Below, one piece after another: positions 24,534 through 34,020 of a stretch of 64,000 nt of DNA. The stretch comes from Brachyspira hampsonii. Its GTDB lineage: Bacteria; Spirochaetota; Brachyspiria; Brachyspirales; Brachyspiraceae. Location: contig NZ_CP019914.1 of assembly GCF_002214805.1 (NCBI RefSeq), positions 1,798,001 to 1,862,000 on the forward strand. The letters run 5' to 3'. The notes under the pieces are model-generated. The model did not search any database, was not told where the DNA came from, and worked only from the letters and a program-made list of their open reading frames with translations. The translations under genes and the position numbers were made by a program. Position 1 is the stretch's first letter; every line of letters begins with the position of its first letter.

Positions 24534-25817
24534 ATGTCACCAGAAGAATTAAGAGCTTTAATAGAAAAACTAAAAAATGAAAATGCTTTAGATTTACAAT
24601 CTATTGATGAACTTATGCAAAAAAGACAAGCATATTCTGCTATGAGTATTGAAGAGAGAGAAAATAAAAAAGAAGATATATCAAAACTAGATAATGATAT
24701 AGATACTTTAATGAAGAATATAGAAAATAGAAATAAGGAAATAGAGAGAAATGATAAACTTCTATCACTTCAAACTAAATCTTCTATGAATAAAAGAAAT
24801 GTAGCTGATAATTTAGACAATTCATCTGCTGATGATAACAAAGCTGAATTAAGAGCTAAAGTTGACAGATGGTTTAGATCAGGCAATGATAAAGAAATAA
24901 GAGAAACACTTCAGGCAGGAGTTGCTGAAGGCGGAGGAAATACTATAGCCCCACAGTATCTAGTAAAGCAAATTATAAAAGACTTAGATGATGCAGTACA
25001 GATAAGAAAAAGAGCAAATATCATTCCTGCTATAAACGGATATGCAAGCATAGGAATACCTACACTTGACAGCGATTTAAATGATCTTAATTGGACAGCA
25101 GAAATCGCAGAAGTTACAGAAGATACAAATATGTCTTTTGGAAAAAGAGAAATGAAGCCTAATCAATTAACTAAGTTAGTTAAACTTAGTAAAAGATTAA
25201 TAAAACAAAGCAACATAGATATTCAAGGTTTAGTTGAGGAGAGAATAGTATATAAATTGGCTTCTACATTAGAGCATAATTATTTATATGGAAATGGACA
25301 GGATAAACCTCTAGGTATATTTGCTCAAACTTCAGATAATACAGCAGCTATTCCAACTGACAGAGATATAAAAGTAGGAACTGCAAGTGCTGCTATAACT
25401 TATGATGGTTTAGTAGATGCAGTAAGCGGATTGAAAGGCGGATATCAAAACGGAGCCGTATGGATGCTTAATAAAAAAGCAGTTGCTGCTTTAAGAAAAT
25501 TAAAAGATAAGCAGGACCGTCCTATTTGGCAGGAAAGTTTAATAGCGGGACAGCCTAGTATTTTACTTGGTATACCAGTTGTGCAAAATGACTTTATAGA
25601 AGATAAGCTGGAAGCTACAAAATATTTCGGGTTCTTAGCAAACTTAAAGTATTATTGGATTTTTGACAGCTTGTCTATGGAACTTCAAGTTTTGCATGAG
25701 TTATACAGCAAAACAAATCAGGTAGGTTTCCAAGTAGGATATTGGGGAGACGGTGCTCCTATTCAAAAATCAGCATTTGTAAGATTACTTCCAAATGATC
25801 AAGCGTATGCAGCTTAA
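24534..25817 (+). CDS. Major capsid protein, HK97 fold
   Basis: A 427-aa capsid protein. The first 100 or so residues are a charged coiled coil, the delta scaffolding domain to be removed by the protease. The mature part follows from about VAEGGGNTIAPQYLVKQI, with LVKLSKRLIKQSNIDIQGLVEER and YGNGQDKPLGIFA typical of the HK97 fold. RBS AAGGAG precedes the start. Exact cleavage site unknown. Confidence 0.95.
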   Translation: MSPEELRALIEKLKNENALDLQSIDELMQKRQAYSAMSIEERENKKEDISKLDNDIDTLMKNIENRNKEIERNDKLLSLQTKSSMNKRNVADNLDNSSADDNKAELRAKVDRWFRSGNDKEIRETLQAGVAEGGGNTIAPQYLVKQIIKDLDDAVQIRKRANIIPAINGYASIGIPTLDSDLNDLNWTAEIAEVTEDTNMSFGKREMKPNQLTKLVKLSKRLIKQSNIDIQGLVEERIVYKLASTLEHNYLYGNGQDKPLGIFAQTSDNTAAIPTDRDIKVGTASAAITYDGLVDAVSGLKGGYQNGAVWMLNKKAVAALRKLKDKQDRPIWQESLIAGQPSILLGIPVVQNDFIEDKLEATKYFGFLANLKYYWIFDSLSMELQVLHELYSKTNQVGFQVGYWGDGAPIQKSAFVRLLPNDQAYAA

Positions 25818-25840
25818 TAATTTTTAATAAGGCTTTATAT

Positions 25841-26224
25841 ATGAGCAGTGATACTGAAGATAGTAATAGTATAGACATTGATGTCGGAAAAGTAGTCGCC
25901 GAAGGCGTGCTTTCGCAAGAGGTAGGAGATGATGACAAAGTAGTTACTTTGGCTGAGTTCAAAAAGTTTCTAAACTTAGAAGGCATTGACTATGATGATG
26001 ATATACTGCATCTGACTTTAGATAGTGCAATCGGCTATTGTAATAAAGCTAATGAAACAGAATACAAAAGAGCCGATTGTCCTCCTGAAGTTAGGTATGC
26101 AATTCTTGGACTTGCTGCTCATTATTTTGAAAGCAAAACAGGAGAAGCTAGTCAAAGTGAGGAAGTGGCTTTGAAAGGGGTTCATAGATTATTGGCCATT
26201 GCTAGGGAAAAGTTTACTTTATGA
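25841..26224 (+). CDS. Head-tail connector, gp6-like
   Basis: A 127-aa protein resembling HK97 gp6-like head-tail connectors: after an acidic N-terminus, VVTLAEFKKFLNL, a helix with DDDILHLTLDSAIGYCNKA, and CPPEVRYAILGLAAHYFE. It forms the ring below the portal. The next gene starts at its stop codon. Confidence 0.85.
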   Translation: MSSDTEDSNSIDIDVGKVVAEGVLSQEVGDDDKVVTLAEFKKFLNLEGIDYDDDILHLTLDSAIGYCNKANETEYKRADCPPEVRYAILGLAAHYFESKTGEASQSEEVALKGVHRLLAIAREKFTL

Positions 26225-26562
26225 AAGTTGGAAAATTAATTCATACTATAACTTTTTATAGAACAAAGTATATAGATAATGGAAACGGAACAGGAAGTAA
26301 TGAATTAATAGAATTAAGAAAAGTAAAATGCTCTATTGAAGATATAACATATAAAGATATACAGCAGGGTAAAAGAAAAGATTTAGAAAGAACTTTGAAA
26401 GTACATACTCATTATTTCAAAGAGTTTGATACCAAAGGAATGATGGCCAAAATAAACCGTGAAAATGATATCTATGAAGTTATTAATATGGAGAATGTTT
26501 CATATAAAAATATAGAATGCATATTTACAATAAAGAAATTAGTAAATAATAAAAGTAAATAA
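26221..26562 (+). CDS. Head closure protein, SPP1 gp16-like
   Basis: A 113-aa protein of the phage head-tail adaptor type. The start VGKLIHTITFYRTKY and the later DRT-like segments match the head-closure family. 4-bp overlap with the upstream connector. It should plug the connector after packaging. Confidence 0.8.
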   Translation: MKVGKLIHTITFYRTKYIDNGNGTGSNELIELRKVKCSIEDITYKDIQQGKRKDLERTLKVHTHYFKEFDTKGMMAKINRENDIYEVINMENVSYKNIECIFTIKKLVNNKSK

Positions 26563-26563
26563 T

Positions 26564-27034
26564 ATGTCAGGTGTAAGCAGAAAAACTTCTATAAGTATAA
26601 AAGGACTTGATGAGTTTAGGAAAACTTTAGAAGAACTAGGAGGCGATTTTAAAAAAGCTATAAAAGCAGGAGCTAGAAAAGCAGGAAATGAAATAGCAAA
26701 AGAAGCTAATGCGGAAGCGAAAAGCAGAGGCTGGAGTGAAGATAAATATTATGATGTAAAAGAAAGAAAATCATCAAAAGGAAGCAACACTTCTGTAGCA
26801 ATAAAAGTAGGTACATTAGAAGTTAGTGGCGGAGGAGTTCCTCAAAAAAATAAAATAAAATGGTATAAAGAGAAAGGAGACAGATATTATGTTCGGTTTC
26901 CAGAATATGGTACTATTTATCAGCTTCCTCAGCCTCTTTTAATTCCAATTTTTGAAAATAAAAAACCTGTTATAGAAGAATATATAAAACAGAAATTACA
27001 GCAAGCAATAGATAAGGCAAACAAAAAGAAATGA
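26564..27034 (+). CDS. HK97 gp10-like tail-completion protein
   Basis: A 156-aa basic protein. ISIKGLDEFRKTLEELGGDF followed by KAIKAGARKAGNEIAKEA is the characteristic start of HK97 gp10-family proteins that sit between head closure and tail terminator. Position supports the call. Confidence 0.85.
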   Translation: MSGVSRKTSISIKGLDEFRKTLEELGGDFKKAIKAGARKAGNEIAKEANAEAKSRGWSEDKYYDVKERKSSKGSNTSVAIKVGTLEVSGGGVPQKNKIKWYKEKGDRYYVRFPEYGTIYQLPQPLLIPIFENKKPVIEEYIKQKLQQAIDKANKKK

Positions 27035-27399
27035 TTGAGAATGCTATATACACAATACTTAAAGAATTAACAAAAGATAAAGCGGACGGAGTTTATTTAG
27101 ATTTTGTTAATGATTCAGAAATAGACAAAGAGAAAACATATATAGTTTATTCTTTAACAAGCAGCACACCGCATTATGATTTTGAATATGGCAGGAATGT
27201 TTATCAAATAGCCGTATATTCTAATGATTTGAGTAAAGTATTAAATATACAAAGAGCAATAGGCAAATATTTTACCAATTTAACAGCTATTATTGAAGAT
27301 ACAGAAATATGCGGATGTGATGTTTCAAATGAAACACATAACTATACTGAAGGTTTTTATCAAGCTGTAAGCATAGTAAATATATTATATAAATATTAA
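27031..27399 (+). CDS. Tail terminator/completion protein
   Basis: A 122-aa protein starting MIENAIYTILKELTKDKADG, with YIVYSLTSSTPHYDFE and FYQAVSIVNILYKY. The size, order and pattern fit the gp17/DUF3168-like proteins that cap the tail tube. 4-bp overlap with the previous gene. No direct motif proves it. Confidence 0.75.
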   Translation: MIENAIYTILKELTKDKADGVYLDFVNDSEIDKEKTYIVYSLTSSTPHYDFEYGRNVYQIAVYSNDLSKVLNIQRAIGKYFTNLTAIIEDTEICGCDVSNETHNYTEGFYQAVSIVNILYKY

Positions 27400-27413
27400 T
27401 GTAAGGAGACTTT

Positions 27414-29063
27414 ATGAGTCAAACAAGTGTGCAAGAAAAAAAGACAATAAGATACGGAAGTGCCAAAGTTTTGATAGGAGATAGATTTGATAAACTTATA
27501 AATATAGGAGCAGCACGCAGTGTTGCTGTAAAAGAAACTATAACTACATCAGATATAGAAAGCGACAATGCAGGAACTATAGCTACTTTAGTGACAGAAC
27601 ATAAAATGGAATTAACTCTTGACAGTTTAGAAATTAATTTCAAAAACTATGCTGAGGCAAGAGGCGGTATAGATAATATAGACAGCTATGATGGTAAAAC
27701 AGAAGTTACAAAACAGTATATAGTAGAATCAGATACATATAAAAGAGGTGAAGAAATAAAAGTTCCATTTAGAAATGCAGACGGAAGCGAAGTAACAATA
27801 ACTAAAGTAGAAAAGAAAAACTCTATGGGAAATATTCGCATAGAAGAATCAAGCTACGAAAAAATAGGAACTAATGGAATAAAAATTACAGATACTAAAA
27901 TATCTCCTAGCACAGATACTTTAATTATTACATATACTAGAACTATGCCTAAAATGGTACGCATGGCAACAGGAGGAAAAAGTTCTACAATCAAACCTAA
28001 ATGCATAATGATAGTTAATACTAATGCTGAGAGTAAAGAATTAAGAATATATTTACCGCAGGCTTCAATAGCAGGCGGCTTAGAGTTTAGCTTCCCTTCT
28101 GATAAAGCACAGGATGTGTTGGTAGGGAAATTAAGTTTCTCAGCGACTTTAGCAGGCAGTCAGCAAAGCGGAGAGCAGCTTGCATGGTATGAAGATGAAC
28201 AGTCTGTAGGTAAAGATGAAGAAGAAATAAAAGATACAGAAGAGGAAACATCAGATTCTGAAGACGTACAGTCTCCAGAACTTACTTTAGAAGTTAACAA
28301 GGAAAGTTTAGATTTGAAAATTGGAGATAAACCTACTTTAAATCTTACGAGCAATGCTGATAGTATAGAGCATAGTTTAGAACCTGCTGAACAAGATTTT
28401 TTTGACGCAGAATATAATAACACAGATAAAATATTCACCATAACAGGAAAAAAAGCAGGAAGTGCTGTATTAAAAATAATAGCTAAAAAATCTGGATGTG
28501 AAGATAAAATAATAAGTATACCAATTAATGTGGCAGAAGTTCTTACTTTAGAAGCGAACAAGGAAAGTTTAGATTTGAAAATTGGAGATAAACCAACTCT
28601 AAATCTTACAAGCAATGCTGATAGTATAGAACATAGTTTAGAACCTACTGAACAAGATTTTTTTGATGCTGAATATGCAGATAAAGTATTTACTATAACA
28701 GGAAAAAAAGCAGGAAGTGCTGTATTAAAAATAATAGCTAAAAAGGCAGGCAATGAAGATAAACAATTAGATATTGCTATTAATGTAGCAGAAGTTCTTA
28801 CTTTGGAAGCTAACAAGCAAAGTTTAGATTTAAGAGTTGGAGAAAAACCTACTTTAAATCTTACAAGCAATGCTGATGAAATAACATATTTAATAGAGCC
28901 AGCAGAACAAGGCTTTATTGATGTTGAATACAATGATGTTGATAAAGTATTCACTGTTACAGGTAAGGCAGCAGGCAGTGTAACCTTGAAGATAACAGCT
29001 AAAAAAGCAGGCAGTGAAGATATTACTAAAGATATATCTATTAATATACAAGCAGCTAATTAA
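27414..29063 (+). CDS. Major tail tube protein with three Ig-like repeats
   Basis: A 549-aa protein. Residues 1 to about 255 are the tail tube domain (ATLVTEHKMELTLDSLEINF, then ELRIYLPQASIAGGLEFSFP). After an acidic linker the C-terminus has three tandem BIG2/Ig-like repeats of about 86 residues, each starting LTLE.NK.SLDL..G.KPTL and containing FTITGKKAGSAVLKI. Such optional Ig domains decorate the outer surface of siphovirus tails and often bind carbohydrate. The repeats are also near-identical at the DNA level. RBS AAGGAG. Confidence 0.9.
   Translation: MSQTSVQEKKTIRYGSAKVLIGDRFDKLINIGAARSVAVKETITTSDIESDNAGTIATLVTEHKMELTLDSLEINFKNYAEARGGIDNIDSYDGKTEVTKQYIVESDTYKRGEEIKVPFRNADGSEVTITKVEKKNSMGNIRIEESSYEKIGTNGIKITDTKISPSTDTLIITYTRTMPKMVRMATGGKSSTIKPKCIMIVNTNAESKELRIYLPQASIAGGLEFSFPSDKAQDVLVGKLSFSATLAGSQQSGEQLAWYEDEQSVGKDEEEIKDTEEETSDSEDVQSPELTLEVNKESLDLKIGDKPTLNLTSNADSIEHSLEPAEQDFFDAEYNNTDKIFTITGKKAGSAVLKIIAKKSGCEDKIISIPINVAEVLTLEANKESLDLKIGDKPTLNLTSNADSIEHSLEPTEQDFFDAEYADKVFTITGKKAGSAVLKIIAKKAGNEDKQLDIAINVAEVLTLEANKQSLDLRVGEKPTLNLTSNADEITYLIEPAEQGFIDVEYNDVDKVFTVTGKAAGSVTLKITAKKAGSEDITKDISINIQAAN
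28281..29060 (+). repeat. Three tandem Ig-domain coding repeats
   Basis: Units begin at 28281, 28542 and 28797 (steps of 261 and 255 bp). The first two are nearly identical over long stretches; the third is more diverged. Copy number could vary by recombination. Confidence 0.85.
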
Positions 29064-29080
29064 AATATTGGAGTAAAACT

Positions 29081-29443
29081 ATGGACATAGTAATTACAGA
29101 TTTAGAAGAGTTTAGTAAAAAGAGAGCTGTTTACGCAAAGCTTGGAGATTATAAAATAGATGTTAATGATATACCTCTTAAATTAGCCCTTAAAGTAAAT
29201 AATTATTTTAAGGGCTTGAAAAATGGTGAAGATATTGATCCTGAAATATTGATTGATGAAATAGTCATTCCTCTCATACAAAAACAAAATGCGAATGTAG
29301 ATAAAGAAAAAATATCAGAAGATTTTAATTATGATCAATTATTAAAATTGATGAATATGGTATTTGAGTCTTATCTTCATGCAGGTGCTGATTCAAAAGA
29401 AACAAAAGAGGCTGATACAAAAAATAAAAAAAAAGAAAACTAA
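29081..29443 (+). CDS. Tail assembly chaperone, gpG-like
   Basis: A 120-aa acidic helical protein located between tail tube and tape measure, the position of lambda gpG. It ends in a Lys-rich tail encoded by a run of nine As (29426-29434) just before the stop. The -1 frame is open across that run and continues into the next coding segment, so a minority product is expected to be a G-T fusion. Chaperones of this kind coat the tape measure protein and leave the finished tail. Confidence 0.82.
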   Translation: MDIVITDLEEFSKKRAVYAKLGDYKIDVNDIPLKLALKVNNYFKGLKNGEDIDPEILIDEIVIPLIQKQNANVDKEKISEDFNYDQLLKLMNMVFESYLHAGADSKETKEADTKNKKKEN

Positions 29444-29718
29444 TAAAAATAGAATTAATAAAGTTATTGGCACATTTAGCTAATAGCTATGGGTGGACAG
29501 AAGACTGTATGATGGAGATGAGTTTGCAAAGACTTCTGCTCTATTATACAGCTTCGTTAAATTTGCCTTATATAATTGAAGTAGAAGCACCGCAGGCGGA
29601 CAGTCGTCAAGAAACAAAATTAAACAATTCTTCATCTGAAATAAAGCAGGGAAATAAAACTATAAGAAGAGAAAAGCAAGGGCTTTGGGAAATAGAAACA
29701 ATAATAACGGATAATTAA
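29434..29718 (+). CDS. Tail assembly chaperone T part, expressed by -1 frameshift
   Basis: This frame has no ATG or RBS near its beginning. It is the -1 frame of the gpG-like gene and is open from the A run at 29426-29434 to 29718. Slippage on AAAAAAA would give a fusion of about 212 aa with 94 residues from this part, including LAHLANSYGWTEDCMMEMSL. A gene that opens only by slippage at the end of the preceding tail gene is the classical lambda G/GT arrangement. A TTG at 29467 could be read as a start but lacks an RBS. Confidence 0.8.
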   Translation, partial: RKLIKIELIKLLAHLANSYGWTEDCMMEMSLQRLLLYYTASLNLPYIIEVEAPQADSRQETKLNNSSSEIKQGNKTIRREKQGLWEIETIITDN

Positions 29719-29722
29719 AAAA

Positions 29723-32700
29723 ATGAGCAGCTTAAATGTTAGTATATATGCAGATGCTTCCCAAGCTATTGAGGCATTTGGAAAACTTAAAGATAAAACA
29801 ACCGACTTAGAAAAAGGCTTTGATAAAATAGGAAAATCTTTTGACAAGTTCGGTTCTTTAGCTACTAAAAGTTTAACTGTTCCAATAGCGGCAGGAACAA
29901 CAGCTTTTGCATTAGCTACTAAAAAAGCTACTGATTTTGATAATGGAATGCGTGAAGTTCTTACGCTTCTTCCTAAATTAAGCAATGAAGGTTTTGAATC
30001 TTTAAAGCAGGAAACTTTGGCTTTTTCTAAAGAACTTGGAAAAGTTCCTGAAGAAGTAGTACCTGCTTTATATCAATCACTTTCTGCAGGAGTTCCTAGA
30101 GAAAATGTATTTGAGTTCTTAAAAACTGCAGGCGAAGCTGCTATCGCAGGTGTTGCTGAATTAGAAACTTCAGTTGACGGACTTACTTCTGTTACTAATG
30201 CTTATGGCACAGAAGTTCTTAATGCTAATAGAGCTTCAGACATAATGTTTCAAACACTGAAGCTAGGAAAAACAGACTTTACTCAGTTATCTCAATATTT
30301 ATTTAATGTTATTCCTACCGCTTCAGCTTTAGGAGTGAAGTTTGAAGATATAGGAGCTGCTATTGCTGTAATGACTGCACAGGGTACTCCTACCTCTGTT
30401 GCAACAACACAGATTCGTCAGGCTTTAGTAGAACTTAATAAAGAAGGAAGTATTACAGATATAGCATTTAGAGAAATAGCAGGAAAAAGCTTTAAAGAGT
30501 TTATAGAGCAAGGAGGAACTTTACAGGAAGCTCTTCAAATGCTTGCAGAAAAAGCTGATAAAAGCGGAAAAGATATTTCTAGTATGTTCAGCAGTGTTGA
30601 GGCAGCAAATGCTGGTTTAGCTTTATCTGGAAAGAATGCAGATAAGTTTAAAGATGCTTTAGATCAGATGAATAATTCAGCAGGAGCTACATCTGAGGCA
30701 TTCAAAAAAATAGATGACGGTCCAGCAAGACAGTTTGAGAAAATAAAAGCTGAGCTTAGTGCTTTAGTAGTAGAGCTTGGAAATAGTTTACTTCCTGCCC
30801 TTAATGAAGATTTACTTCCTGTTATGCAAGATAAAATAGTACCTCTCGCTGAAAAAATGATTCTTACTATTATATCTTTAATAAAAACATTCAGCGACTT
30901 ACCAGCACCTTTGCAGGCTGTAAGTGTAGGCTTTGTTGCTTTAGCAGCAGGCTTTGGTCCAGCTTTAAAAGGTATAGTAGGACTTTCAAAAGGAATAACA
31001 GAAGCTAAGAAAACTATATCAGATTTTAAAAATGCTGTAAATGTATTAAAGACATCAGCAAGTTCTATTCAGGCATTAAGCACAGCTTGGAAAGCATTAA
31101 ATACAGTAATGGTTGCTACTCCTATTGGAATTGTTACAGCAGTTAGTGCAGGTCTTGCAGCATTGGCAGTAAATGCTTATAAGACAGGGCAAGAAATAAG
31201 AAAATTAAAAAAAGAACTTTATGATAATTCTACTACAGATACATCTGATTTGATGGGATTAAATAGAGAAGCTGATAATATAGCTTTACTATTTAGAGAA
31301 TATAACAATTTAGCAAAAGCAAAAAATCTTGATGCAGAGGAAACAAAAAGATTAAATGAATTAACAGAAGAACTTACTTCATTATTTCCAAACTTAAAAA
31401 CAAAAATGCTTGATGCTTACAGTGTTATAGATGCTAGAAAAGCTAAAGATGAAGATTTCATGACTTCAGAGGAAGCTGAAAAACTAGCTAGAGCAATTGA
31501 AAATCATAACAAAGTAAAAGAAGAGTTAAAAAAAGCAGAAGAATATTATAAGAAAGGAATATATCAGGATTTAAATGCATTAGATGGTGCACATGCAGTT
31601 CGTCCAGAGTTATTAGAAGAAGCTAGAAAAGAAGTAGAGAAATGGGAGTCTAAGCAGAAGGCATTAAATGCTGAGATTACTAGATTAAATACAAATATTA
31701 GAGAAAGAAAAGCTCTTTCAATAGACGGCATTAGTATAACAGATAAAGAAATAGAAGCGAATAATAATTTATCTGCGTCTACTAAAGATAAAACAAAAAC
31801 TTATAAAGATTATTTAGCTTTACTAAAAAAAGCAGAGGCAGAGGAAAATCGCAGAGTAAGCAACCTTCGTAATATGGGAGCTGAAATCAGCGATGCTGAG
31901 GCTTTAGAAGCTAAAAAAGACAAAGTAGGTGCTATACTCACAGAAATGAGTACGGTACTAAACTTAAATGCTAATCAAATAAAATATTTAAGTGATAATT
32001 ACGGCTATGCATTAGAAGGAATAACAACTGACAGATTTTCTGAATTAGTAAAAGAAATAGAAAATAGTATATCCGCTTATGAAAGAGGCGTTTCTGTTGC
32101 TGAGGAGTTCGGCGATAAAGTAAGTGAAGCTGAACAACAGGGACAGAAAAGTGAAATAGTAAGAAGCGGAATAGAAAGCATAACCAATGAATTAGAACTT
32201 ACAACTGAACAGGTAGAAATATTAAAAGAGAAGTTCGGCGAACTTTGGAAAACACCTACTCAAAGTTTTTCAGATTATTTTAGTGCGAATTGGCTTCAAA
32301 TGCTTAATGACACTATAGGTTATACAAGTGATTTCTATTCTGCTATACAGGAAATGCAAATACAGGCTATAGAGCTTGAAATAGAAAAAAATGAGGAGAG
32401 AAAAGAGGCAGCATTAGAAGCGATAGAAGAAGAAAAAAATGCAAGGCTTGAAGCTATAGGAATAATGGAGGACTCGCAAAAGCAGAGTTTATTAAATGAA
32501 ATAAAACAATTACAGAATAGGCAAAAAGTTGCTTTAGGACTTTATGAACAGGAAAGAATAAAAGCAGAGCTTGAAGAGAAACAAAAAGAACTAGCTAAAA
32601 TACAAATAGAAGAAGAAGCCAAAGCTAAGCAGATGGAAGTAGAGAAAAACTATAATAATGAGAAGATGAAGCTAGAATATAATTCGCAAACGGAAAGCTG

Positions 32701-33181
32701 GAAAATGTCTTTAGTTCAGGCGTCAGCTTCTATGGCACAGGCAGCCATAAGTGCTTTAGCCTCATCAATGGCGGTTCCTTTCCCTGCCAATATAGCAGCT
32801 TATGCGACTTTACTTGGAATTATAGCAGCAGGCTCTGTTAACTTGGTAAAATTATCCCAAGCTAAACCGAGTGAACCTAAATACTTGGCAAAAGGCGGAC
32901 TTGTAGAGAGAAGAAACGGAGGAATTAATGCTGTAATCGGAGAGGGGGCAAGCGATGAAGCGGTTATACCTCTTGAAGATAGAATACTTTCAAAAATAGG
33001 AAGTCAGATTTTTGAAGCAAGCAAAGGTGAAGATGGTAGTTATTCTGTTGATACTAATACATCAGAAACTATATTCAATCAGCCTGTTTATTTAATGCTT
33101 GACGGCAAGATAGTTGCAAGCACTATGCTTAATTTAAGCAAACGAGGTGTAAAAGTTGTCAGCCAGAGAGGTATATTATGA
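29723..33181 (+). CDS. Tail tape measure protein
   Basis: An 1152-aa TP901-type tape measure protein. The N-terminal region (ATKKATDFDNGMREVLTLLP, then SLSAGVPRENVFEFLKTAGEAA) is characteristic. Then come a helical body with hydrophobic stretches at about 400-470, a long coiled coil around 890-990 rich in Glu/Lys, and the C-terminal AKGGLVERRNGG...IGEGASDEAVIPL end. Its length sets the tail length, predicting a tail of the order of 170 nm at about 0.15 nm per residue. Late operon, overlapping the next gene by 4 bp. Confidence 0.94.
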   Translation: MSSLNVSIYADASQAIEAFGKLKDKTTDLEKGFDKIGKSFDKFGSLATKSLTVPIAAGTTAFALATKKATDFDNGMREVLTLLPKLSNEGFESLKQETLAFSKELGKVPEEVVPALYQSLSAGVPRENVFEFLKTAGEAAIAGVAELETSVDGLTSVTNAYGTEVLNANRASDIMFQTLKLGKTDFTQLSQYLFNVIPTASALGVKFEDIGAAIAVMTAQGTPTSVATTQIRQALVELNKEGSITDIAFREIAGKSFKEFIEQGGTLQEALQMLAEKADKSGKDISSMFSSVEAANAGLALSGKNADKFKDALDQMNNSAGATSEAFKKIDDGPARQFEKIKAELSALVVELGNSLLPALNEDLLPVMQDKIVPLAEKMILTIISLIKTFSDLPAPLQAVSVGFVALAAGFGPALKGIVGLSKGITEAKKTISDFKNAVNVLKTSASSIQALSTAWKALNTVMVATPIGIVTAVSAGLAALAVNAYKTGQEIRKLKKELYDNSTTDTSDLMGLNREADNIALLFREYNNLAKAKNLDAEETKRLNELTEELTSLFPNLKTKMLDAYSVIDARKAKDEDFMTSEEAEKLARAIENHNKVKEELKKAEEYYKKGIYQDLNALDGAHAVRPELLEEARKEVEKWESKQKALNAEITRLNTNIRERKALSIDGISITDKEIEANNNLSASTKDKTKTYKDYLALLKKAEAEENRRVSNLRNMGAEISDAEALEAKKDKVGAILTEMSTVLNLNANQIKYLSDNYGYALEGITTDRFSELVKEIENSISAYERGVSVAEEFGDKVSEAEQQGQKSEIVRSGIESITNELELTTEQVEILKEKFGELWKTPTQSFSDYFSANWLQMLNDTIGYTSDFYSAIQEMQIQAIELEIEKNEERKEAALEAIEEEKNARLEAIGIMEDSQKQSLLNEIKQLQNRQKVALGLYEQERIKAELEEKQKELAKIQIEEEAKAKQMEVEKNYNNEKMKLEYNSQTESWKMSLVQASASMAQAAISALASSMAVPFPANIAAYATLLGIIAAGSVNLVKLSQAKPSEPKYLAKGGLVERRNGGINAVIGEGASDEAVIPLEDRILSKIGSQIFEASKGEDGSYSVDTNTSETIFNQPVYLMLDGKIVASTMLNLSKRGVKVVSQRGIL

Positions 33182-34020
33182 GATTATTATGTAATAACAT
33201 ATTTAATCTATTTCCGTATATTGTATCTGGAGGCGAAGATGATTTTTTTCCTATTTCTAATATATTTAATTATCAAACTCTGGAAGTTGGAAGATTTAAA
33301 AGTGAAGAAGAGGCAAGTTTATTTTTAGATGGAAAAGGTACTATAAACTGTTTTGCTATTTTTAATACCAATATAAAAAATATGAGTATAGAAATAGAAG
33401 ATATATACGGCAATTTTATTTATTATGATGTTTATATAAAAAATAGTTATGGAGTTTATAATATAGCTCCTATTGAGTTTACAAGAATAAAAATAACTTT
33501 TAATAAGAAAGCAGACGGTAATATTATAGAATGCGGATATTTTATTATAGGAGAAGCAGTAGATTTTCCTCCTCATGATAAAACCAAAACGCATACTGTA
33601 AATTATACACATGAACAGTATTTTTCTCAAAGCGGTCATTATTTTTGCAGGAGGCTTCCTATCAAAAGTTATGATACTTGGAAAGTATCTTTTCCGTATT
33701 TGACTAATGCTGACAGAGAAAAAATCATTAACTTTTTTAATGAAAATAATTTTGAACCTTTTGTACTTCAAGTGTGGATTGAAGAAACTATAATGCCAAA
33801 TACGGAAAGCGGACTTGGTATATATAATTATAGTAAATATGGTAAAGCAAGATATGGAAGCAGAACAAAAATTAGTTATCCTCACCAAAGGTGTACAGGC
33901 GTAAAATACTATATGAAATCAGGACTTTATGTATGTACTAATGAAGAGATAACTTTTAAGAAAGGAAAGAATGATTTATATCAGTATTCTACAGAGCTTA
34001 CGTTTAGGGAGATAAAATAA
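33178..34020 (+). CDS. Tail protein downstream of tape measure, distal-tail candidate
   Basis: A 280-aa beta-rich protein with many aromatic residues (DTWKVSFPYLTNADREKI, FVLQVWIEE). It starts within the end of the tape measure gene and overlaps the next by one base. In siphoviruses this position encodes the distal tail or a minor tail protein; no definite family motif was recognised. Confidence 0.6.
   Translation: MRLLCNNIFNLFPYIVSGGEDDFFPISNIFNYQTLEVGRFKSEEEASLFLDGKGTINCFAIFNTNIKNMSIEIEDIYGNFIYYDVYIKNSYGVYNIAPIEFTRIKITFNKKADGNIIECGYFIIGEAVDFPPHDKTKTHTVNYTHEQYFSQSGHYFCRRLPIKSYDTWKVSFPYLTNADREKIINFFNENNFEPFVLQVWIEETIMPNTESGLGIYNYSKYGKARYGSRTKISYPHQRCTGVKYYMKSGLYVCTNEEITFKKGKNDLYQYSTELTFREIK

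Noticed and set aside
28160-28954. Minus-strand frame of 264 aa opposite the tail tube repeats
   Set aside because: Mirror of the Ig-domain repeats, with a repetitive Ser/Leu-rich product and no RBS; a shadow frame.
29467-29718. Independent TTG-started gene
   Set aside because: No RBS, and the frame is continuous with the A-run slippage site of the gene before; treated as a frameshift product.
33325-33888. Minus-strand frame of 187 aa opposite the distal tail gene
   Set aside because: Ile/Phe/Tyr-rich low-quality product opposite a coding gene in a consistent operon; a shadow frame.
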